From Polychytrium aggregatum (taxonomy: Eukaryota; Chytridiomycota; Chytridiomycetes; Polychytriales), in NCBI RefSeq assembly GCF_025602895.1, contig NW_026516524.1:1-26562 (forward strand): DNA of 26,562 nt, read 5' to 3'. Of this stretch, positions 18,209-25,644 are shown one piece after another. Position 1 is the stretch's first letter; each line of letters opens with the position of its first letter. A program made the position numbers and the translations under genes. The notes below the pieces were generated by a model that made no database searches, was not told the origin of the DNA, and worked only from the letters and a program-made list of their open reading frames with translations.

Positions 18209-19696
18209 ATGGAGCTGCCACTCGAAGTCTGGGGCGAGATCGCCTCGTTCCTCGACATCCGATCGTGCTTGGCACTGACACGCACCTGCCGCCGATTCCT
18301 CGCATTTCATCAACCTGCATGGGAGGATACGATCTACCAGTGCTGCATCAACACCCGCAGCCTCTCGCTGATCCAGGTGATCATGCGACCGATCCCGGTT
18401 CTGTGGCGGAACGAAAGCGTCCTTCGACACTACACGCGCTTCAGCTCGATGATGCACAAGGAAGCAATGGTCTGTGAACTGCTCCGGCGTAGCCCCACAT
18501 CCACTAACGATCCCGGTTTCCGAATTCTGGAAATGTTGCTCGCGTGTGGAGTGTCGCCGCACGGTGAGATTGCTGCCCGATGCATCATGTGCATCCAGAA
18601 CCACGATGTCTTGGCACGTATCGTCCCTGTGATGACAGCCAATTGTGCCCGGAGGGGCGAGGAATCACTGGCGTTGTTTGCCAAGACCGCAGTCGAACGA
18701 GCGATACAGACGGGTCGCCACGAATTCATTCAAGCCTTCCTCGGGCAAGTGACACTCGATCTGGTGGACAGCATGCACTACTTTGACTGGGATCTCATCA
18801 ACGAAGCCATCTATGCCGAGAGCACGATCGTGCTGGATCTCTTCTTCCAACACCAGTGGCCTCGCCCCAGGCAGGATATCGTCCAGCAAGCCGCCATCAT
18901 TGGATCCAAGCGCAGCAGTGCTGTCGTTGTCGAATGGGCACTCGGCCACAATCAACTGGACGACCCTCGTGTGCTCCTCGGCCACATTATCAGCCTCTCT
19001 CCCGAGATCCACGACCTGGTTCTCCGATTCTTCCCGAACGAGACGACTCGTCTCCTGAAGCGACTACTCAAGTCACATCCAAACTCCGACCCACAGCCCT
19101 TGATCTACTACTGTCTCTGTCGATCGCCGCAGATCGACGCGGACGCCCTGGTGCTCACTGCGAGATACCAGAAACTCGAGCTCTTGCGATTCATGCTGGA
19201 GCAGATGAATCCGGAATCGTACGAGTCGGATCTGTGGTTCGACCTCCTCTGCAGCTCGGGACACAGCAACGCAACCGTGGCATTCGTGCTGCACCACCAC
19301 TGCTACAGCACCAAGGAGCAAGTCGATGCACTGCGCCGATTTGTGGTGTTTGGATTCGAGCCTGGAACCAATGTGATTCTGGACATGCTCGACGATCGCG
19401 ATCTTCCCGACGACATCTTGTTCCGGGCATACTTCAACATCAGCGAGTTCACTGGGATCTGTGTGTACACCCTGCTGCGTCGGGTGCTGCACATCCCCAG
19501 GATCATTGGATTCCAGGAAATGGGCGAGACCGTCCTGGAGCGGGTGATCCGCTTGCGAATGTGGTCGCACATCGTGCCTCTGGTGGATGCCGGGGTGCGG
19601 GTGTGCAATTCGCATGTGTTGCTGGCGAATGTGTATGCATGTCCCAACCGCATTTCGTGTAAGCTGGTCGTGAATGCGCCCCAGGAGGGTGAATAA
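18209..19696 (+). CDS. F-box protein with helical repeat region (viral block)
   Basis: The protein has 495 residues with the start chosen at ATG 18209, because the promoter motif lies just upstream and the F-box begins at once. An in-frame alternative ATG at 18122 would run through that motif. Residues 1-35 form the F-box (L-P-L-E-V-W-G-E-I-A-S-F-L, then C-L-A-L-T-R-T-C-R-R-F). The rest is a long series of amphipathic helices of about 30-35 residues with V-L-D-L-F-F and L-E-L-L-R-F-M-L cores, like degenerate ankyrin repeats. F-box proteins bind Skp1 and bring targets to SCF ubiquitin ligases; giant viruses and poxviruses carry many. The target is unknown. Confidence 0.75.
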   Translation: MELPLEVWGEIASFLDIRSCLALTRTCRRFLAFHQPAWEDTIYQCCINTRSLSLIQVIMRPIPVLWRNESVLRHYTRFSSMMHKEAMVCELLRRSPTSTNDPGFRILEMLLACGVSPHGEIAARCIMCIQNHDVLARIVPVMTANCARRGEESLALFAKTAVERAIQTGRHEFIQAFLGQVTLDLVDSMHYFDWDLINEAIYAESTIVLDLFFQHQWPRPRQDIVQQAAIIGSKRSSAVVVEWALGHNQLDDPRVLLGHIISLSPEIHDLVLRFFPNETTRLLKRLLKSHPNSDPQPLIYYCLCRSPQIDADALVLTARYQKLELLRFMLEQMNPESYESDLWFDLLCSSGHSNATVAFVLHHHCYSTKEQVDALRRFVVFGFEPGTNVILDMLDDRDLPDDILFRAYFNISEFTGICVYTLLRRVLHIPRIIGFQEMGETVLERVIRLRMWSHIVPLVDAGVRVCNSHVLLANVYACPNRISCKLVVNAPQEGE

Positions 19697-19745
19697 AAGT
19701 CAACTCTCTCTTGTAGAGCATCACATTCTGCGTCTGGTCCCAAGA

Positions 19746-20831
19746 ATGTACATGATTGATCAGATCCCCAAAACCATGATCCCACAGGACGCCATCCGCA
19801 ATGCGGGGTGTGAAGTTGAGCCCAGATACACGGAGAGCACGCACACCGACTACCCCGGCCTCGTGCTGACCAGCAAGTGCAACGGACGAGACAACTTCCA
19901 GGCGTACATCCAAAGCGCCAAGGGTGACAAGATCCTCTATCCATGCAATCCCAAGGAGATCAACGACATACCACAGGAGGGTGACGGGCTCGGTAACATC
20001 GTGTCTGCCCATGCTGCTTCCGACGGCACGCTGATCCGCTTGGGACACATCGGCGGCAAGTGGATCATGAGTTCCAACACATGCATCAACGCCCGAGACG
20101 CTCGCTGGGGTAGTTTCAAGAGCTTCTATACGCTCTTTGTGGATACGCTGAAGGAGCGTAAGCTGACTTACCAGGATTTCATTCATAGCCTTGACCCGAG
20201 CCGCACCTACCACTTTAGTCTCGAGCACCCGGAGAACCGCAACGTGATCTTCTATCCGAACCCACGAATTGTCTTCCTAAGCTGTGCCGATGCCAGCACC
20301 GGTGAACCAGTCCTTTACTCACGCGTATCGATGCAGCCACCCACAGGGACTGAGTATCCGCCGATTGTGCTCTCTGCCAATATCCGCGGAGTCATTTACA
20401 CTGCCCAAGATGGACGAGTCTACAACCACGATCTGCCTTGGTACAAGCGAGCCGGTGAACTCAAGGGGAACGAGAAGAACCTGCTGCACGCCTACTACCG
20501 GGCCTGGTGCAATGGGAACGGTGAAGAGTTCATGCGGCTCTTCCCGGATGTTGGCTTCAGTCAAAAAAAAGCCAATCTCTATATCCAGCACTTTCTTCGG
20601 CTCGTTCTGCAGCTGTATCGCAGAGTCCATGTGCAGCGGGTGTGCAAGGACGATGTGCTTTTGGACCGTGGCAGTAACGTCGGCCTGTTTGAGATTGTAG
20701 ACCGCATGCTGGAGGTCTACAACGAAATGGGCACACCCATGCGACTCCCGGAGACGGCGACGGTGGTGGGTACATTTAGCGGACGTTTTATTCACGATGC
20801 CATGCGAAACGTCCTGTTTGTGGATCTCTGA
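19746..20831 (+). CDS. RNA-ligase-like (T4 Rnl1-fold) protein with degenerate active site
   Basis: The protein has 361 residues from ATG 19746; an in-frame ATG at 19674 would overlap the F-box gene's end. Pieces align with the nucleotidyltransferase motifs of T4-Rnl1-type RNA ligases. S-D-G-T-L-I-R-L at 92-99 corresponds to motif I, with Ala91 where the adenylated Lys should be. Y-H-F-S-L-E-H-P-E-N-R-N-V-I-F-Y at 155-170 corresponds to motif III, with Ser for the acidic residue. R-G-V-I-Y at 214-218 corresponds to motif IV, with Arg for Glu. D-L-P-W-Y-K at 229-234 corresponds to motif V, without K-x-K. The ligase chemistry is therefore probably lost, and an RNA-binding or structural role is possible. 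The motif alignment is by eye and from family knowledge. Confidence 0.6.
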   Translation: MYMIDQIPKTMIPQDAIRNAGCEVEPRYTESTHTDYPGLVLTSKCNGRDNFQAYIQSAKGDKILYPCNPKEINDIPQEGDGLGNIVSAHAASDGTLIRLGHIGGKWIMSSNTCINARDARWGSFKSFYTLFVDTLKERKLTYQDFIHSLDPSRTYHFSLEHPENRNVIFYPNPRIVFLSCADASTGEPVLYSRVSMQPPTGTEYPPIVLSANIRGVIYTAQDGRVYNHDLPWYKRAGELKGNEKNLLHAYYRAWCNGNGEEFMRLFPDVGFSQKKANLYIQHFLRLVLQLYRRVHVQRVCKDDVLLDRGSNVGLFEIVDRMLEVYNEMGTPMRLPETATVVGTFSGRFIHDAMRNVLFVDL

Positions 20832-20839
20832 ACTGAAAC

Positions 20840-21826
20840 TCAGAAATCAGCTTCGAGGTCAAAGACCTGAGGCACACCACCCAATACACCGGCCTTTCTG
20901 TACTCGCCCACGCGCTTTTCGAAAAAGTTAGTCTTGCCCTGGAGAGAGATGAGCTCCATAAAGTCAAAGGGGTTGAGAGCGTTGTAGAGCTTGGGGTAGC
21001 CGAGAGCGACGAGGAGGCGGTCGGCGACAAACTCAATGTACTGCTTCATGAGAGTGGCGTTCATACCGATGAGGGCACAGGGGAGAGACTCGGTCATGAA
21101 TTCCTGTTCGATGGCGACGGCGTCCAAGATGATGGCCGTGACGGTCTCGGCCGGGGGCTTCTCGGTGAGCTTGGAGTAGATCAAGCAGGCAAAGTCAGTG
21201 TGGAGACCTTCGTCGCGCGAGATCAGCTCGTTGGAGAAGGTCAGGCCGGGCATGAGGCCGCGTTTCTTGAGCCAGAAGATGGAGGCAAAGGCACCCGAGA
21301 AGAAGATGCCCTCGACAGCGGCAAAGGCGAGGAGGCGCTGGGCAAAGGGGGCGTCTTGGTCCTCGATCCACTTGATGGCCCAGTTGGCCTTCTTCTGGAT
21401 GCAGGGGATGGTCTCGATAGCACCAAATAGGCGAGTGCGCTCCTCCGTGTCCAGGATGTAGGTGTTGATCAGCTGGGCGTACATCTCCGAGTGGATGTTC
21501 TCCATCATGATCTGGAACCCGTAGAAGGCGCGGACCTCGGGGAGCTGGGTCTCGGCATAGAAGCGGCCGCACAGGTTCTCGTTGACGATACCGTCCGAGC
21601 CGGCAAAGAAGGCGAGGATGTGCTTGATGAAGAAGCGATCGTTGTCGGTGAGCTTGTGCTGCCAGTGGGGCGGGTCTCTGGCGAGATCGACTTCCTCGAC
21701 GGTCCAGAAGGAGGCCTCGGCTTTCTTGTACATGGTCCAGATGTCATTGTACTGGATCGGGAAGAGCGTGAAGCGCTTGGAGCTGGGAACGAGGAGGGCG
21801 TGGTCAAAAGACGACATATCTGGCAT
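20840..21826 (-). CDS. Ribonucleoside-diphosphate reductase small subunit (class I R2), viral
   Basis: The protein has 328 residues from ATG 21826; ATG 21817 is the alternative. All residues for the di-iron tyrosyl-radical site are in place: Asp78, Glu109, His112, radical Tyr116, Glu172, Glu206 and His209, with spacing equal to that of eukaryotic R2. The C-terminal tail ends F-D-L-E-A-D-F, the peptide that docks onto R1. With R1 it reduces ribonucleotides to deoxyribonucleotides, supplying DNA precursors; R1 is not in the window. Intact R2 genes are common in NCLDVs. The lack of introns and viral neighbours on both sides favour a viral copy over a host one, which a tree could test. Divergent from the coiled-coil gene. 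Confidence 0.97.
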   Translation of the reverse strand: MPDMSSFDHALLVPSSKRFTLFPIQYNDIWTMYKKAEASFWTVEEVDLARDPPHWQHKLTDNDRFFIKHILAFFAGSDGIVNENLCGRFYAETQLPEVRAFYGFQIMMENIHSEMYAQLINTYILDTEERTRLFGAIETIPCIQKKANWAIKWIEDQDAPFAQRLLAFAAVEGIFFSGAFASIFWLKKRGLMPGLTFSNELISRDEGLHTDFACLIYSKLTEKPPAETVTAIILDAVAIEQEFMTESLPCALIGMNATLMKQYIEFVADRLLVALGYPKLYNALNPFDFMELISLQGKTNFFEKRVGEYRKAGVLGGVPQVFDLEADF

Positions 21827-21931
21827 TGGTGCAGAAATTGTACTAAAGGAAAAATCACACATGTGAGGTATAGGTCCTCCCAACGGCAGACCGACACCCG
21901 GCTTTTAAACCCCATCCCGACCAGAACGACC
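21827..21931. promoter_or_regulatory. Divergent promoter between R2 and the coiled-coil gene
   Basis: This 105-base gap separates two divergent viral genes. It holds AAAGGAAAAATCACACATGTG (21845-21865) on the plus strand, a partial match to the A-run/CAC motif seen elsewhere, and CTTTTAAA at 21902-21909. The assignment to one or the other gene is open. Confidence 0.4.
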
Positions 21932-22462
21932 ATGTCCTCCCACGCCGACCACGATGAGCCTGCGCAGTTTTCACCCCCCCAGAGTCCAAACTCCACTCCG
22001 CGATCCCGACCGGAGACGGAGGTTAGCGACGATGTTGACCCCGACCCTGTCCTCGAGACGGGGTCCGTCGTCCGCAGCAGCAACAACGATCCCCGCCTCG
22101 AGATGGAGGTCACCCGATTTCGCCGGGAGATCGAGGAGTATGCCAGCCTGACCGGGCAGGTGGTGGATGTGCGCGGCCAGGTCAAGATCCTGCAGGCACG
22201 CATCAAGGAGCTGGAACCGGGTATCCAAAAGTTCATGCGAGATAACGGCGTGGATGCGATCGACTTGCCCAATGGCAGCATCAAGCTCCAGTCGAGCACC
22301 CGCATGGCACCGGTCAAGAAGGAGAATATCATTGACCACCTGTGCCGCACCATGCCCAAGGACACTGTCGAAGCCCTCGTCGAGAGCCTCTGGGCATCGC
22401 GCGAGAGCACCACACTCGAGAAGATCAAGCTGACCAAGGCCAAGAAGCAAAAGACGCAGTGA
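21932..22462 (+). CDS. Small coiled-coil NCLDV protein (DUF5760-like), unknown function
   Basis: This 176-residue frame starts at ATG 21932, just after the divergent promoter; the frame extends upstream only through the antisense of R2. Residues 1-52 are Pro/Ser/acidic and unstructured. A coiled coil runs from about 55 to 105. A short domain then reads D-A-I-D-L-P-N-G-S-I-K-L, P-V-K-K-E-N-I and a basic C-terminus (K-A-K-K-Q-K). The L-P-N-G...P-x-K-K-x-N-I pattern after a coiled coil recalls small uncharacterised NCLDV proteins of the DUF5760 kind. That link is from memory and moderate. It converges on the TFIIB gene with a 10-base gap. Confidence 0.65.
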   Translation: MSSHADHDEPAQFSPPQSPNSTPRSRPETEVSDDVDPDPVLETGSVVRSSNNDPRLEMEVTRFRREIEEYASLTGQVVDVRGQVKILQARIKELEPGIQKFMRDNGVDAIDLPNGSIKLQSSTRMAPVKKENIIDHLCRTMPKDTVEALVESLWASRESTTLEKIKLTKAKKQKTQ

Positions 22463-22472
22463 GAGGAAGAGC

Positions 22473-23411
22473 TCAGTTGGGCACACCAGATGTATTGGAT
22501 TCAATATACTTGACCACTTTGGTGACAGTAATCTTTGTCAACCCGACGACACTCAGTATGGCAGGGGTGAGATCGGGCAAGTGGAGTGCAATGCACCCAG
22601 CGGCAGTGGAGACCGGGGAGAACTGCTCCATTGAGCCGGTGGCAACAAGAGATTCGACCCTGTGTACAATCGTACGCTGCTGGTCTCCAAAGATGCCGAG
22701 TTTGTTGCAGTACATCTGAGCGTGATCGGCAGCGGACATGGGTGCGACTGAAGGATGGCCGTGGATATCCAGGAGGATGCTGCAGCCCTTGGTGAGGAAT
22801 CTCAACGGGACACGGAATTGCTTGACAAGCTCGCGCTGACCGATGGGTGAGTTGGCCCGTTCAAAGGCAAAGTAGAAGCAGGCGATTTGAATACCGATAC
22901 GGGTGTCGCCGCGATAGAGGACATGGTCGCGATTGGATTTGATGGATGGGCCCGGTTTGAGCTTTGCCATGGTGTCGACGTAGATGGCGGCGGCCGACTC
23001 GGTGATGTGGTTGTGGATCTTGAAGCTGTCACCGAGGGAACGAATCTCGCGCAAGTACTTGGAGCGAAGACGGTCCGAGCTGGAAAAGGTGGCCCAGAGA
23101 TGGTAGCGCTTTCTCTTGGACATGCCGTCGCCGTTTCGGATGTACGATGTGGCAGGGGTGGTTTCCATAGCCATCAATGCACTGGAATCGCCAAGGAGAG
23201 GGCGGTTGAAGCAGATGCCACACAGCGCACATGCCTCGAATCCGTTGTTGTCGATCGTGTTGCCGTTGCGTTCGCAGTCGCAATCGCACTTGGAAGGTGA
23301 GGGTGTCGCTGGTTCGGTGATGAAACTGAAGCTGTCGCTGTCAATGTCGATGCATTGAGACCAGATGGTGTCGATGAGCGATTCGTCGAGTGCTATGGGT
23401 GCGGATGGCAT
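22473..23411 (-). CDS. Transcription initiation factor TFIIB-like, viral
   Basis: The protein has 312 residues from ATG 23411. An N-terminal zinc-ribbon-like cluster is present (Cys42/44/46 with C61-x2-C64 and Cys67). A basic linker comes next, then two cyclin-like repeats: about 110-200 (H-I-T-E-S-A-A-A-I-Y, G-I-Q-I-A-C-F-Y-F-A) and 225-305 (S-T-A-A-G-C-I-A-L, L-T-P-A-I-L-S-V-V-G-L-T-K-I-T-V). TFIIB recruits RNA polymerase to TBP-bound promoters. NCLDV versions serve the viral polymerase and are divergent, as here. The first cysteine pair is oddly spaced. With TFIIS it suggests a viral transcription system. A candidate promoter motif lies 40 bases before its ATG. Confidence 0.9.
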   Translation of the reverse strand: MPSAPIALDESLIDTIWSQCIDIDSDSFSFITEPATPSPSKCDCDCERNGNTIDNNGFEACALCGICFNRPLLGDSSALMAMETTPATSYIRNGDGMSKRKRYHLWATFSSSDRLRSKYLREIRSLGDSFKIHNHITESAAAIYVDTMAKLKPGPSIKSNRDHVLYRGDTRIGIQIACFYFAFERANSPIGQRELVKQFRVPLRFLTKGCSILLDIHGHPSVAPMSAADHAQMYCNKLGIFGDQQRTIVHRVESLVATGSMEQFSPVSTAAGCIALHLPDLTPAILSVVGLTKITVTKVVKYIESNTSGVPN

Positions 23412-23450
23412 GTCGAAGAGTCGCCGTCAATGATATTCTGGTACGGATTG

Positions 23451-23467
23451 CTTAGAGTGATTTTTTT
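23451..23467 (-). promoter_or_regulatory. Candidate viral promoter motif upstream of TFIIB
   Basis: On the minus strand a run of seven A is followed by TCACTCTAAG, ending 40 bases before the TFIIB ATG. It is a variant of the A-run plus CRCAGTAAG motif found before TFIIS and the F-box gene. Confidence 0.5.
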
Positions 23468-23494
23468 CGATCGCTCACAGGCAGGCTAGCGAAC

Positions 23495-23821
23495 ATGGAT
23501 CCGGCCACTATCCTTGCGATTACGAACACTATATGTGGGACTCTGCTCATTGTCTCAGAGACCCTGCCGTTCATGCGCAACTCGCCCTACAACGGCATCA
23601 TCGAGACCCTGGCGAGTCTCATGCTCGGGTGGAGACCCCCTGGTCCCACAACAACCGCAACCACGACGACAGGGCCCTCCACCGGTCCTGTGGTCTATGT
23701 CGCTCCGATTCCCCCGGAGCCAGCGCCGTCTCCGCCCACAGCAGCTGCGAGCCCGGTGGGAAGTCCAATTCCGTTCGCCACCACGGTGGTCACGACCACC
23801 ACATCGACATTTTCGCACTGA
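23495..23821 (+). CDS. Small membrane protein with Pro/Thr-rich tail (viral block), unknown function
   Basis: This 108-residue frame starts at ATG 23495, divergent from TFIIB. Residues 5-25 are hydrophobic and could anchor it in a membrane; a second mildly hydrophobic stretch lies at about 33-46. The tail is rich in Pro, Thr, Ala and Val and could be glycosylated. No family is recognised. The case for a real gene is the clean start after a short divergent spacer, the viral gene packing, and the similar layout of the 14228-14581 protein. Confidence 0.5.
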   Translation: MDPATILAITNTICGTLLIVSETLPFMRNSPYNGIIETLASLMLGWRPPGPTTTATTTTGPSTGPVVYVAPIPPEPAPSPPTAAASPVGSPIPFATTVVTTTTSTFSH

Positions 23822-23834
23822 GCCTCAGCCTGTG

Positions 23835-23851
23835 AAAAATTCACAGTAAAG
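23835..23851 (+). promoter_or_regulatory. Candidate viral promoter motif upstream of PCNA
   Basis: AAAAATTCACAGTAAAG ends about 61 bases before the PCNA ATG and resembles the motifs upstream of TFIIS and the F-box gene. A TACTAGTATAAT stretch follows at 23859-23870. The greater distance to the ATG may reflect a longer leader. Confidence 0.45.
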
Positions 23852-23912
23852 AAAACCATACTAGTATAATCAGCAGGCGTCCTGAGACAACCCCAGACAC
23901 AAGCACGCCGAC

Positions 23913-24776
23913 ATGATGATGGACTGTGACGACCAACCGCAGCAGCACCGAATGACATATCACACGCTGGACTATGACCGCCTCCTGGAGGTGTCCACGG
24001 TCAAGTCCAATGTGTTCAAGAACATAGTGGAGGCCCTGAAGGTAGTCATCACAGAGGCCAACCTGATTTTCACACCCGAGGGGATCCGGCTGGCTTCCGT
24101 GGATACCCGCAAGTACGCCCTGATCCATCTGGGGATCGACAGGGACGCTTTTGAGATCTACCACGTCCCACACAAAGTGGTCGTGGGCCTGGACATGATC
24201 CATCTCCACAAGATCTTCCGCACGATCGTGGCCAATGACACCCTGACGTTCTTTGTGGACAAGTCCAACACCTCCAAGCTCGGCTTGCTAATCAAAAACT
24301 CGGAGCGGAAGGCGGTCAACAAGTTTATGATCCCGATGCTGCAGCTGCCAGAGTACGCTGTCTGCGACATCCGCGAGTTTGAGCATGCTCCGCCCGAGAT
24401 CCACAGTGGGGACTTTCAAAAGATCTGCCGGGACATTGCCTCCATGGGGACGGAGGTTATTGACATCACCCTGTTCAAGAAGCAGCTGATCTTCAGCAGC
24501 CGCGAGAGCGTGATCGAGCATGAGGTCCATGTCGATGTGCTGAACCACACGGCGATGGGCGGAACCGGGGCGGAGACGGACATTATCCAAGGGACTTTCT
24601 TCCTCAAGTTTCTGGTGGGGTTCTCCAAGGCGGTGCACTTATCTCCGCGGGTCCGCGTGATGATACAGAACAGCTGCCCGCTCATACTAGAATACCAGAT
24701 CGAAGCTCTGGCAAAGTCATCCCTGAAGTACGTCTTGAGCCCCGTCAAGACGGGGGACATGGGCGGGGCTGTCTGA
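23913..24776 (+). CDS. Proliferating cell nuclear antigen (sliding clamp), viral
   Basis: The protein has 287 residues from ATG 23913 (three successive Met codons). It matches PCNA along its length: V-F-K-N-I-V-E-A-L-K...F-T-P-E-G-I-R-L-A-S-V-D near 35-67, the interdomain D-K-S-N-T-S-K-L-G-L-L region, and a C-terminus with C-P-L-I-L-E-Y and L-K-Y-V-L-S-P-V. Cellular PCNA is about 258-265 residues; this one has about 15 extra N-terminal residues and a short tail. PCNA forms a trimeric ring that holds DNA polymerase and other factors on DNA. Intron-free and divergent, it fits the NCLDV clamp rather than the host gene. It is the rightmost recognisable viral gene here. Confidence 0.95.
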   Translation: MMMDCDDQPQQHRMTYHTLDYDRLLEVSTVKSNVFKNIVEALKVVITEANLIFTPEGIRLASVDTRKYALIHLGIDRDAFEIYHVPHKVVVGLDMIHLHKIFRTIVANDTLTFFVDKSNTSKLGLLIKNSERKAVNKFMIPMLQLPEYAVCDIREFEHAPPEIHSGDFQKICRDIASMGTEVIDITLFKKQLIFSSRESVIEHEVHVDVLNHTAMGGTGAETDIIQGTFFLKFLVGFSKAVHLSPRVRVMIQNSCPLILEYQIEALAKSSLKYVLSPVKTGDMGGAV

Positions 24777-25087
24777 CCGCGCTAATCTCCGCCCGCGAAG
24801 GGGGAAGGCCAGCCGCACCGATCGCCGCGCATGGCCAGCGCGACCTCCCGGACTCGGACAGGGAGCCCCACATAAAAGCCGCATCCACCGGCCTCCAGCA
24901 GCACCACACCACCATCGACCAACGCACTCCATTGAGCACTCTTCCACCATTCAGCACCTTCATCGCTACTACCAGCGCTACCACCAGCAACCGCTCCACG
25001 TCCGTCTTCTGACACCCCTCCTTGACTTTGCCATTCTTGTATCCGGGCGCCTATCTGCTTGCCAAACTTGCCTACGCCCTCATCTAC
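24777..25087 (+). promoter_or_regulatory. Host-type promoter and long leader right of the viral block
   Basis: A TATA-like CATAAAAG lies at 24871-24878. After it comes a Cys/Ala-rich, CCA-repeat leader with no ATG until 25088. Composition and promoter style differ from the viral gaps, so the right border of the viral block probably falls between 24777 and 24870. I see no supported gene in this stretch. Confidence 0.45.
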
Positions 25088-25177
25088 ATGTCTCTCATTC
25101 TCTTGGTTGCCCTTCTTGTGATCGGTTTGCCCTTCATTTCCGCTGCCCTTTTCGCTACAGCATGGCAAGAGTCTTAA
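25088..25177 (+). CDS. Possible 29-residue transmembrane microprotein or upstream ORF
   Basis: The first ATG after the TATA-like box opens a 29-residue frame that is almost wholly hydrophobic (S-L-I-L-L-V-A-L-L-V-I-G-L-P-F) and would form one membrane helix. The frame stays open and hydrophobic for about 25 codons upstream without an ATG, so it could be the end of a spliced exon. It may also act as an upstream ORF of the next frame. I cannot choose between these. Confidence 0.25.
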   Translation: MSLILLVALLVIGLPFISAALFATAWQES

Positions 25178-25281
25178 TCACATCCGGTCCTTACAGTGGC
25201 TTCACTGGCACCCATTTCTTCTGCCTATAGTTTTGTTGATCGTGACCTCTGATTCCCCCCAACACCTTCAGCTCTGTGATC

Positions 25282-25644
25282 ATGGTCAGGTTGGATATCC
25301 ACCCCGATCAAGAGATCAGACACAACGGAGGCCTGGCCGCTTCTTTTGATGTCATCTTCAGACATCAAGGAGTCGTCACCTTTGGTACGATGATCCGTGA
25401 CTCGAGCACCTGGAACGTGTTCTCCTCGAACGGATTCTATCACGTCCGTGTCGGCAACAGCTCCATCCGTGTTGCCATCAAGGACATCATCACACGACTG
25501 TGGTTTCCTACTCCCTCGATGCCCTCGGTATCGACTACAAACCCTTCAATCGAGCCCGTCCCAGAGAACCTCAAGAGCGGCATCCATCACCCCTACATCC
25601 AGAAACAATCGCAAGCGTGCTCCTCTGGTGCCTGTGAGGAGTGA
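25282..25644 (+). CDS. Unknown protein, 3' end cut by an LTR insertion
   Basis: This is a 120-residue frame from ATG 25282; the codons before it are not ATG. The first 75 residues are balanced and look like a folded domain (F-D-V-I-F-R-H-Q-G-V-V-T-F-G-T-M), while the rest is Ser/Pro-rich. The LTR of a minus-strand gypsy element starts at 25633, so the last four codons (C-E-E and stop) come from the transposon. The original protein was probably longer or ended differently. No family is recognised. An intron in the region 25038-25270 is possible but no donor is convincing. Confidence 0.4.
   Translation: MVRLDIHPDQEIRHNGGLAASFDVIFRHQGVVTFGTMIRDSSTWNVFSSNGFYHVRVGNSSIRVAIKDIITRLWFPTPSMPSVSTTNPSIEPVPENLKSGIHHPYIQKQSQACSSGACEE

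Larger units (their letters stand above)
14228..24776. other. Endogenous NCLDV (giant virus) segment, 12 intact intronless genes
   Basis: Twelve adjacent frames lack introns, are separated mostly by under 100 bases, and lie on both strands. They include TFIIS, TFIIB, R2, PCNA, an L1R/F9L-type membrane protein and an RNA-ligase-like protein, a set characteristic of Nucleocytoviricota. Spliced host-type genes and LTR retrotransposons flank the block, implying integration into a eukaryotic chromosome. No frame is disrupted. Borders are approximate: left within 13308-14227, right within 24777-24870. No major capsid, DNA polymerase or packaging ATPase is present in this window. Confidence 0.82.

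Noticed and set aside
18119..18604. N-terminal extension of the L1R/F9L-like frame
   Set aside because: It is antisense to the F-box gene. The hydrophobic N-terminus typical of the family begins at ATG 18118.
21491..21931. Upstream extension of the coiled-coil gene's frame
   Set aside because: It runs antisense through R2. The first ATG after the divergent promoter is at 21932.
24782..25168. 128-codon minus-strand frame
   Set aside because: It is Gly-rich with no domain, and antisense to a TATA-led leader and a hydrophobic plus-strand frame.
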